A DNA stretch of 6,032 nucleotides from an uncultured Prevotella sp. (GTDB lineage Bacteria > Bacteroidota > Bacteroidia > Bacteroidales > Bacteroidaceae). The notes beneath the pieces were generated by a model. That model did not search any database and was not told where the DNA came from. It saw nothing but the letters and a program-made list of their open reading frames with translations. The position numbers and the translations under genes are program-made. Location: contig URJQ01000135.1 of the NCBI GenBank assembly GCA_900548195.1, forward strand, positions 1-6,032, written 5' to 3'. The number at the start of each line of letters is the position of its first letter. The stretch's first letter is position 1. Positions 1-4,779 of this stretch are shown piece by piece.

Positions 1-60
1 ATTTTCTTCACTCGAAGAGGGAGTATAGCGGGCTATATGACCGATGAGAGTGAAGAAAAT
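1..60. repeat. Perfect 13-bp inverted repeat with a nested hairpin
   Basis: ATTTTCTTCACTC (1-13) is exactly complementary to GAGTGAAGAAAAT (48-60). Inside the 34-bp loop, TATAGC (24-29) and GCTATA (32-37) form a second, smaller inverted repeat. No T tract follows on the plus strand, so this is not a classic intrinsic terminator in that direction. On the minus strand any following T tract would lie outside the window. The outer arm starts at base 1, so the repeat may extend further left. A partial third copy, ATTTTTCACTC, lies at 102-112 and could also pair with the 48-60 arm. Confidence 0.6.
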
Positions 61-93
61 AGCCAAAAAGATGAGGTTGAAACCTTATATTGA
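1..93 (+). CDS. Possible 3' end of a convergent plus-strand gene, cut by the window edge
   Basis: Reading from base 1 in frame 1, the plus strand is open for 30 codons and stops at TGA (91-93). The other two plus frames stop by about base 45. The reading ends in a charged, mostly acidic tail (TDESEENSQKDEVETLY), which looks like a real protein C-terminus rather than noise. I do not recognise the protein. A 30-codon open frame is expected by chance about a quarter of the time, so this is a moderate call. If real, the gene converges on the RhuM-Fic gene, leaving a 79-bp gap between the two stops. The frame overlaps the 1-60 inverted repeat, so one of the two may be incidental. Confidence 0.35.
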   Translation: MFFTRRGSIAGYMTDESEENSQKDEVETLY

Positions 94-172
94 TATGATA
101 CATTTTTCACTCAAATCGTACCAAGTTATTTTTTTACCGTCACTAAATATAAAAATAATTAAGAACACCTAC

Positions 173-1183
173 TTATTGATTATCTTTATTAATTAGATTG
201 ACTACCACTTTCACCATCACATCTTTCTCTTCTGTGCGGCTTTCGGCAATCATCAGCGTGAGGGCAACGAGGGTATTGTCAGCTATTCGTTTATGCCCAT
301 CTGTACCATAAAGTATGCCATTCTTTTCCATGAACCAAAGGAAGAGCATAGCAGCAATACGTTTATTGCCATCGCTGAAAGAATGGTTCTTCACGACAAG
401 ATACAGCAACATGGCTGCCTTTTCTTCTACCGATGGATATAGGTCTTCACCGCCAAAAGACTGATATATCTGTCCTATGCTGCTTTTGAACGAATCATCT
501 TTCTCATTTGCGAACCATCGGCTTTCGCCAAATTTCACTTTCAAGGTGTTGATGGCATCCATGGCATTCTCGTATGTGGCGCGGAAAATTTCCTCCTTGG
601 TAGTCTTTTCAACGCCCAATGCCTGATAATCGTAGCGGTCGAGCGTGTCGAGGGCATAGACATAATCCGTAATTACACAGAACAGTCCTGAATATTCTCC
701 TTCCGAAACCTTGTCTTGGAGAGTGAGAGCTCGCGACATCAACCTCACAACATCTTTCAGCTCGTCATAGTGGTCGAGGCGACGTTGGTCTATGGCATAG
801 CCTCTGATGAGGTACTGTTTCAATATGCTGTTGGCCCATATCCTGAATTTGGTTCCGTTTATACTCTTTACCCTATAACCGACAGATATAATCACATCAA
901 GGCTATACATCTTTGTTTCATAGGTTTGATCTTGATCAGTACCCATATGTGCAAATTTTGCACATGTGATATTTTCATCCAATTCACCTTCCTTGAAAAT
1001 GTTTCTTATATGGCGCGTTATTACAGTACGATCTCTTCCGAATAATTCAGCCATTTGGTTTTGTGTAAGCCACACGGTATCTTTCTCCAACTTTACTTCA
1101 AGCTGGGTATTGCCATCATCTGTTGTATATAGAACGATAGACGAACCATTATTTGCCACAATTTTATTCTCAGTCATATTCAT
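173..1183 (-). CDS. RhuM-family protein with C-terminal Fic/Doc domain
   Basis: This is a two-domain protein of 336 residues, near the usual length for this fusion. The N-terminal RhuM (virulence protein RhuM) region spans about residues 15-130. It includes a helix-turn-helix-like stretch (WLTQNQMAELFGRDRTVITRHI, about 38-59) and the family-typical CAKFAHM and YSLDVIISVGYRVKS segments. The C-terminal Fic/Doc fold spans about 165-330 and carries the active-site motif HSFSDGNKR at 267-275. That motif has the catalytic His, the acidic residue and the anion-hole GNKR. Fic and Doc enzymes transfer AMP or phosphate to target proteins; the substrate here is unknown. I see no [S/T]xxxE[G/N] inhibitory helix motif and no small antitoxin gene beside it. 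The start could be the ATG at 1183 or the one two codons later (1177), which has better ribosome-site spacing. It is separated from the glycan genes by 140 bp and is probably a separate accessory gene. RhuM function is itself poorly defined. Confidence 0.9.
   Translation of the reverse strand: MNMTENKIVANNGSSIVLYTTDDGNTQLEVKLEKDTVWLTQNQMAELFGRDRTVITRHIRNIFKEGELDENITCAKFAHMGTDQDQTYETKMYSLDVIISVGYRVKSINGTKFRIWANSILKQYLIRGYAIDQRRLDHYDELKDVVRLMSRALTLQDKVSEGEYSGLFCVITDYVYALDTLDRYDYQALGVEKTTKEEIFRATYENAMDAINTLKVKFGESRWFANEKDDSFKSSIGQIYQSFGGEDLYPSVEEKAAMLLYLVVKNHSFSDGNKRIAAMLFLWFMEKNGILYGTDGHKRIADNTLVALTLMIAESRTEEKDVMVKVVVNLINKDNQ
944..968. repeat. 25-bp near-perfect palindrome inside the RhuM-Fic gene
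   Basis: ATGTGCAAA (947-955) and TTTGCACAT (957-965) are exact complements around a single central T. After one mismatched pair the symmetry continues with CA (944-945) and TG (967-968), giving 11 of 12 paired positions. It encodes the RhuM-family segment TCAKFAHM, so the symmetry may come partly from amino-acid constraint. It could also serve as a protein-binding site, for example for the HTH part of the same protein. The structure is certain; the role is unknown. Confidence 0.45.
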
Positions 1184-1194
1184 CCTTACTTCTT
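1184..1194 (-). promoter_or_regulatory. Ribosome binding site of the RhuM-Fic gene
   Basis: Read on the minus strand this is AAGAAGTAAGG. The AAGG abuts the ATG at 1183 but sits 6 nt before the second ATG at 1177, a favourable spacing. The upstream AAGAAG lies 5 nt before the first ATG. The site therefore does not settle the start but slightly favours 1177, which gives 334 residues beginning MTENKIV. It is the only clear purine-rich Shine-Dalgarno-like site in the window. Confidence 0.4.
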
Positions 1195-1323
1195 ATATTG
1201 ATTCCACATCATCTTTATCTTCCCAGTAATCTCCTTGCGGAGCCTGAGTGGTTCGAGTCAACAACAGTATTAAATAGGTAGCATAAGGCTTTTATATACT
1301 TATGTCCACTTAATTCAGTTTTT
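1184..1323 (-). other. 140-bp gap between licD-like and RhuM-Fic genes; no firm gene, possible decayed coding remnant
   Basis: On the minus strand all three frames are open over different parts of this gap and end at TAA codons at 1215-1217, 1193-1195 and 1186-1188. The last residues in these frames read SNHSGSARRLLGR, DYWEDKDDVESI and TGKIKMMWNQYKK. None has a convincing start and I recognise none of them. The central part (about 1226-1262) is more GC-rich than its flanks. Together this resembles the leftover tail of a gene, but chance is possible. Two small inverted repeats are present: CTCC/GGAG (1231-1242) and CATAAG/CTTATG (1282-1304). Neither is followed by a T tract, so no intrinsic terminator is supported. 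The promoter for RhuM-Fic is presumably here, but I could not identify it. Confidence 0.35.
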
Positions 1324-2205
1324 TTATCTCAGTTGGGATAAAGCTTCTTTTTTTGTCAATCGTTTTTTCAAATCTACTACGGCGTGAAAATGATGGGTTA
1401 CCTGCTTTTCTACCGGTGGCAACTGCATATAGTCGCCGTAGATTCGGGTGAGATAATCATCATATCCGGAAGGCATATTGATGCTTATATTCTCAAAAGG
1501 CATGGAGATGTCGTCGCCTTCACAGAAAGTCTTTGGCATGATCTCTTTCTCATTGTAACTTCCACAATAGACGATGACATTGGAAGAAGACTCAAAAGGA
1601 TATTTTCTTGAGATATTATCCAGCAGTCGGAGGATGTATTTCCTAAGTGGCTTGCGGAAGAAAAATCCTAATGTCTTGATGGCAAAGCGGCCCCATTCAT
1701 GTGGAGTCTTCAGCAGTGCCATGTATTCAGGGAAGGAATTGCGTGTGGAAATAGCTTCAAGCTTATTCCAGATGCGATTATATCGCTTCTTGAGCATTAC
1801 TGCCTCCTGGATATCATCACATGTGCCATCAAGAGGGAAGATGTCAATGTATGCTCCGATAAGGCAAGGTGTGTCCTCTTCTTCTATCAGAGTGGTCTTC
1901 TTACTGCAGAGTTTGATAAAAGGAACAGCATAGTTCTCAGTGATATGAGGCCCAGCCATTTCGTAATCTCCGAGGTCATGGCTCATGCAGTAATTGATGA
2001 AACGGTCGTAATCCGGGCGTGGCATAGACACGTCGATGTCATCATCCCAAGGTATTATGCCTTTATGTCTCACAGCACCAATGGCAGTACCCCCACAAGC
2101 GAAATATCTGAAGCCGTTTTTCTGGCAAATATCATGAAATTCACGCAGTACATCAGTGATGATGCGCTTCCATTCCTTTAGTTCTTCTGCTGAAAGTTCT
2201 TTCAT
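1324..2205 (-). CDS. LicD-family phosphotransferase (glycan modification)
   Basis: LicD proteins are nucleotidyltransferase-fold enzymes that attach phosphate-linked groups, classically phosphocholine, to surface glycans at the cytoplasmic face. This 293-residue protein has the diagnostic N-terminal block at about 36-58: the ACGGTAIGAVRHKG stretch followed by the metal-binding IPWDDDID. It also has YIDIFPLDG at 119-127 and the conserved C-terminal GYDDYLTRIYGDYMQLPP segment (247-264) followed by HH at 271-272. Length fits the family, and there is no signal peptide or membrane span. Its ATG overlaps the flippase TGA as ATGA (2202-2205), which indicates translational coupling in one operon. The donor group (phosphocholine, phosphoethanolamine or an alditol phosphate) cannot be read from sequence. 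Family assignment is secure; the exact reaction is inferred. Confidence 0.92.
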   Translation of the reverse strand: MKELSAEELKEWKRIITDVLREFHDICQKNGFRYFACGGTAIGAVRHKGIIPWDDDIDVSMPRPDYDRFINYCMSHDLGDYEMAGPHITENYAVPFIKLCSKKTTLIEEEDTPCLIGAYIDIFPLDGTCDDIQEAVMLKKRYNRIWNKLEAISTRNSFPEYMALLKTPHEWGRFAIKTLGFFFRKPLRKYILRLLDNISRKYPFESSSNVIVYCGSYNEKEIMPKTFCEGDDISMPFENISINMPSGYDDYLTRIYGDYMQLPPVEKQVTHHFHAVVDLKKRLTKKEALSQLR

Positions 2206-3659
2206 TTCTTTATTCTCTTTAAAATGAATTGTTCACATTCTCTAAGTATCTGTACCTTTGCTATTTTCATAATGCCATAGTATATTGCTGCAGCGAGGCA
2301 AAAGCGTATGGCTATGAGGATGTAAAGGTTGGTTATCATATCTGTAGCCCAATAAGTCACAGCCATAGTAAGCATAGCACTCAGGGCGAAAGGGGCAATG
2401 TCCTTGAAGGCATCAGTCCAGCGATAGCGTATCAGTCTGCCCGTGAATATATGCCAGGGTATCAACCATAGTATCATGAAAATACTGTAGGCACACACCA
2501 TGATGAGCATGCTGAATCGGTAGAACAGCATCACTATGACTATCTGTAGGGCTATCTGTCCGATATTCAGCCACATGAATATGTCGGAACGCCCTTGACT
2601 CATGGCAAGATTCTGATACATAGTATAGAGCGGAACGAAGGCTCCGGAGAGGCAAAGCACCTGTAGTAACGGTACGCATCCTGTCCATTTATCGCCTATC
2701 GTGATAAGGATAAATTCGTTAGCCACCAGAGCGAAGCCGAACATCAACGGCATGGAGAGAAAGCATGTGAAGCGAAGCATCTTGCGGAACACCTGCAACT
2801 CCCTGCTGCCCTCGGAATGATCTGACGGTGAAGCCTCTACGAGCACGGCTTGGGCGATTTGACCCACCGTGTTTGCCACGAGAGAGTTTGCCATAGTGTC
2901 CCATTTATAGGCTTGCGAATAGTTGCCCACGAGGCGGTCAGGAAACAGTTTTCCGAAGATATTAGTCAGGATATTATTGCTCACAGTGTTGACAATCTTT
3001 GTCACAAGGATATTCATGGCGAATGGAGCCATCTGCTTTACCGGTCCGAAATCGAGGGTAAGGCGCGGGCGCCATTCCTTGACAAAGAAGAATTTTCCGA
3101 TGACAGTGACAGAGATGTATGCTATCTGTTGCCATACCAAAGCCCAATAGGTCTTTCCGAGGAAAGCAAGGGTGATACCAGTGGCGCCAGAAACTATAAG
3201 GGCGATAAATCCGATGATTGCCATCTCCTTGTTCATCATGTTCTTCATCATGTATCCACCGTGTGCAATGCCGATGGAAGCGATGAGGAAAGAGAGGAAT
3301 AATACTCGTGAGACTTCCGTCAAGTAAGGTCTATCGTAGAAATCGGCTATCAGAGGAGCACATAGGAAGAGGATGAAGTACATCATTACCGACATCACCA
3401 CATTGAATGAAAAGACGGAATTATAGTCTCTGTCCGTCGGTCTCTTTATGTTTACCAATGCTTGCGTAAAGCCGGAACTCTGTAAATCGCCTGCTATAGC
3501 TACGAAGATGGTGAGTATAGCCACGACACTGTATATCTCAGGCGAAAGCATTCGTCCGAGCACAATGCCGAAGATAAGGTTGAGTATCTGTGTGCTGCCA
3601 CTGTTCATAGCGCCCCAGAAGAGCCCTTTGGCAGTTTTTTGTTTCAGCGATTCACTCAT
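2202..3659 (-). CDS. Wzx-type oligosaccharide flippase (MOP/polysaccharide transport family)
   Basis: This is a strongly hydrophobic 485-residue inner-membrane protein, of the usual length for this family. It probably has 12-14 membrane helices, with apparent spans near 12-36, 42-66, 84-108, 116-134, 145-166, 168-192, 296-320, 328-350, 360-382, 386-408, 418-440 and 444-465. The opening (KTAKGLFWGAMNSGSTQILNL, then LGRMLSPEIYSVVAI) is typical of the WzxC-like branch of polysaccharide exporters. The role is to flip undecaprenyl-diphosphate-linked oligosaccharide from the cytoplasmic to the periplasmic face. The start ATG has no Shine-Dalgarno sequence and is preceded by an A-rich leader made from the octamer repeat array. 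It is followed by the LicD gene with a 4-bp overlap. The substrate glycan is unknown. Confidence 0.93.
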   Translation of the reverse strand: MSESLKQKTAKGLFWGAMNSGSTQILNLIFGIVLGRMLSPEIYSVVAILTIFVAIAGDLQSSGFTQALVNIKRPTDRDYNSVFSFNVVMSVMMYFILFLCAPLIADFYDRPYLTEVSRVLFLSFLIASIGIAHGGYMMKNMMNKEMAIIGFIALIVSGATGITLAFLGKTYWALVWQQIAYISVTVIGKFFFVKEWRPRLTLDFGPVKQMAPFAMNILVTKIVNTVSNNILTNIFGKLFPDRLVGNYSQAYKWDTMANSLVANTVGQIAQAVLVEASPSDHSEGSRELQVFRKMLRFTCFLSMPLMFGFALVANEFILITIGDKWTGCVPLLQVLCLSGAFVPLYTMYQNLAMSQGRSDIFMWLNIGQIALQIVIVMLFYRFSMLIMVCAYSIFMILWLIPWHIFTGRLIRYRWTDAFKDIAPFALSAMLTMAVTYWATDMITNLYILIAIRFCLAAAIYYGIMKIAKVQILRECEQFILKRIKK

Positions 3660-3801
3660 TTTTTTAGTTGTTTAGTTGTTTGGTTGTTTTGTTGTTTAGT
3701 TGTTTGGTTGTTTTGTTGTTTGTAAAAGTTTATTGCAATTAAGTCTATCAACCAGACAAAACAACCAGACAACAAAACAACCAAACAACCAGACCACAAA
3801 A
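3660..3801 (-). promoter_or_regulatory. Putative long hairpin leader between glycosyltransferase and flippase
   Basis: Transcribed right to left, a GU-rich arm (from 3813 to about 3745) is followed by a 22-nt spacer (3723-3744) and then a CA-rich arm (3722-3667). The arms are imperfect complements over about 50-56 bp, with perfect 21-bp blocks. Folding would place the A-rich flippase ribosome-loading region in or beside a duplex. It could thus reduce flippase and LicD expression relative to the upstream genes. There is no U tract, so a standard terminator is not supported. The pairing is visible in the sequence; any regulatory role is inference. Confidence 0.4.
3667..3722. repeat. Seven phased GTTGTTTN octamers with a 24-bp super-repeat
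   Basis: The plus strand reads as seven uninterrupted 8-bp units of GTTGTTT plus one variable base. The variable base follows the order A, G, T, A, G, T, G. Units 1-3 (3667-3690) and 4-6 (3691-3714) are therefore identical 24-bp copies, followed by one extra unit. The array ends 8 bp upstream of the flippase ATG, so on the coding strand it supplies a leader made of NAAACAAC units. Such a perfect short array is a candidate for slipped-strand length variation. Confidence 0.9.
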
Positions 3802-3813
3802 TCACGAAGCAAC
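3745..3813. repeat. Degenerate NAAACAAC octamer array, complementary to the neighbouring array
   Basis: The plus strand contains AAAACAAC (3758-3765), CAGACAAC (3766-3773), AAAACAAC (3774-3781), CAAACAAC (3782-3789) and the degraded units CAGACCAC, AAAATCAC and GAAGCAAC up to 3813. CTATCAAC at 3745-3752 is a likely degraded unit at the other edge. The segment 3769-3789 is exactly complementary to two places in the other array (3675-3695 and 3699-3719). The last two units run into the end of the glycosyltransferase gene, including its TGA stop (3802-3804), so the array appears to have invaded or supplied the gene's tail. Confidence 0.8.
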
Positions 3814-4731
3814 AAGTCGGAATACTCGATACGTATAGTCGCTGATAATCAGCGGTATGCTTGTGGAATGAAACATATTGTAGAGCAATTTTGCACGAAA
3901 ATGCTCTGGCACGTAGCGCAATATCTCATTCATTTCCTGCATATCCAGTCCGCGTCTTCGGCATTCTCGTAGCGTATTCAGGATGCCAATCTCAAGGGCA
4001 AAGGGCAGATGACCTCGCTGGAGATAGAAGGAGAGAATCTTCGCTTGTGCTTTGAAATATGACTTAATGGACTTTTCAGATATGTTTTTGGTGTAGGAAG
4101 AGTTGTTGTCTATACGATAATGATACACCACCTCGTCAGTCCAGGAGCGTGATGCCACACCGATGATGCGGCAAGATGCGCAGATGTCTTCAGCATAGTT
4201 GATGCCTTCTACGAATAGGTCGGGCACTTTCTTGATGATACTCGACTGGTATAGTTTTCCCCAAATGTGCAGAGAAACGAGATTTTGACACCATGCTTTC
4301 CGCTTGTATTTAGTAGCGTCATCGTGAGAGGGTGCTTTCGTATTGCAGATATTGCCGTTGCAGTATTCAGCGTATCCGCCTTCCACGATGTCGGTGCCGG
4401 TCTCTTTCATCTTTTTCACGAGAGTTTCCACTGCATTTTCAGGCAGGATATCATCGCTATCTACGAATAGGAAACAATCACTTTTCACCTCCTGGATAAG
4501 GCGTGCGCGTGTGCCACCAATGCCTTTATTTTGCTCATTCTTGATGATACGCACCTGCCGCTCAGGATATTCAGCCATCACTTCATGCAAAATCTCTATA
4601 CTCCGGTCTGGAGTACAGTCGTCGCAGAATACATATTCTATCTTCTCGTATGTCTGTGAGAACAGCGAATTAGCGCATTCCCTGATATATTTCTCCACGC
4701 CATAGACGGGAACTATGATTGTTACTGTCAT
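3802..4731 (-). CDS. Family 2 (GT-A fold) glycosyltransferase
   Basis: This cytoplasmic enzyme transfers a sugar from a nucleotide-sugar donor to a growing, probably lipid-linked, oligosaccharide. With the ATG at 4731 it has 309 residues beginning MTVTIIVPVYGVEKYI, the expected GT2 opening. Nucleotide-binding residues lie in YVFCDDCTPDRS (33-44), and the metal-binding DXD-type motif is FVDSDD (89-94). WGKLY (157-161) and AEDI (180-183) are the usual acceptor-side and catalytic-base regions of this type. A longer frame starts at a TTG (4740) and adds only MIF, which is unlikely to be the true start. The stop codon lies inside the degraded octamer array, so the last residues may be altered relative to homologues. 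It is 48 bp downstream of the ATPase and upstream of the flippase. Donor and linkage cannot be read from sequence. Confidence 0.93.
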   Translation of the reverse strand: MTVTIIVPVYGVEKYIRECANSLFSQTYEKIEYVFCDDCTPDRSIEILHEVMAEYPERQVRIIKNEQNKGIGGTRARLIQEVKSDCFLFVDSDDILPENAVETLVKKMKETGTDIVEGGYAEYCNGNICNTKAPSHDDATKYKRKAWCQNLVSLHIWGKLYQSSIIKKVPDLFVEGINYAEDICASCRIIGVASRSWTDEVVYHYRIDNNSSYTKNISEKSIKSYFKAQAKILSFYLQRGHLPFALEIGILNTLRECRRRGLDMQEMNEILRYVPEHFRAKLLYNMFHSTSIPLIISDYTYRVFRLVAS

Positions 4732-4751
4732 AAAAATCAATTAAAGTGGGA

Positions 4752-4774
4752 GGTGGTAGCTACTGTTTTCCACC
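4752..4774. repeat. Short GGTGG/CCACC inverted repeat between ATPase and glycosyltransferase
   Basis: GGTGG (4752-4756) and CCACC (4770-4774) can form a 5-bp stem with a 13-nt loop in the 48-bp gap. On the minus strand it is not followed directly by a T tract (CTCCCAC follows). A terminator is therefore weakly supported, and ATPase transcripts may continue into the glycosyltransferase gene. Confidence 0.25.
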
Positions 4775-4779
4775 ATCAT

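Noticed and set aside
1..60. Integron attC site or IS terminal repeat
   Set aside because: No GTTRRRY core sites, integrase, transposase or target duplication are visible.
73..86. Intrinsic terminator after RhuM-Fic (AGGT/ACCT stem then CATCTTTTT on the minus strand)
   Set aside because: The stem is only 4-5 bp with a very short loop, and the T run is separated from it, so it is too weak to call.
1260..1290. Bacteroidota -7 promoter element (TACTGTTG, minus strand) for RhuM-Fic
   Set aside because: It has one mismatch to TAnnTTTG and no acceptable -33 element at the right spacing.
1699..2181. 160-codon plus-strand open frame opposite the LicD gene
   Set aside because: It lies fully antisense to a strongly supported family member and resembles no known protein.
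2850..3302. 150-codon plus-strand open frame opposite the flippase
   Set aside because: It is a His/Asp/Ser-rich antisense shadow of the hydrophobic flippase codons, with no recognisable domain.
3660..3801. CRISPR array
   Set aside because: The units are 8 bp, contiguous, without unique spacers, and no cas gene is present.
3700..3972. Plus-strand open frame through the octamer arrays
   Set aside because: It translates low-complexity Q/T/N-rich repeats and then the antisense of the glycosyltransferase; nothing supports it as a gene.
4732..4740. Extended glycosyltransferase start at TTG (4740)
   Set aside because: It adds only three residues before an ATG that begins the typical TVTIIVPVYG opening; ATG at 4731 is the simpler start.
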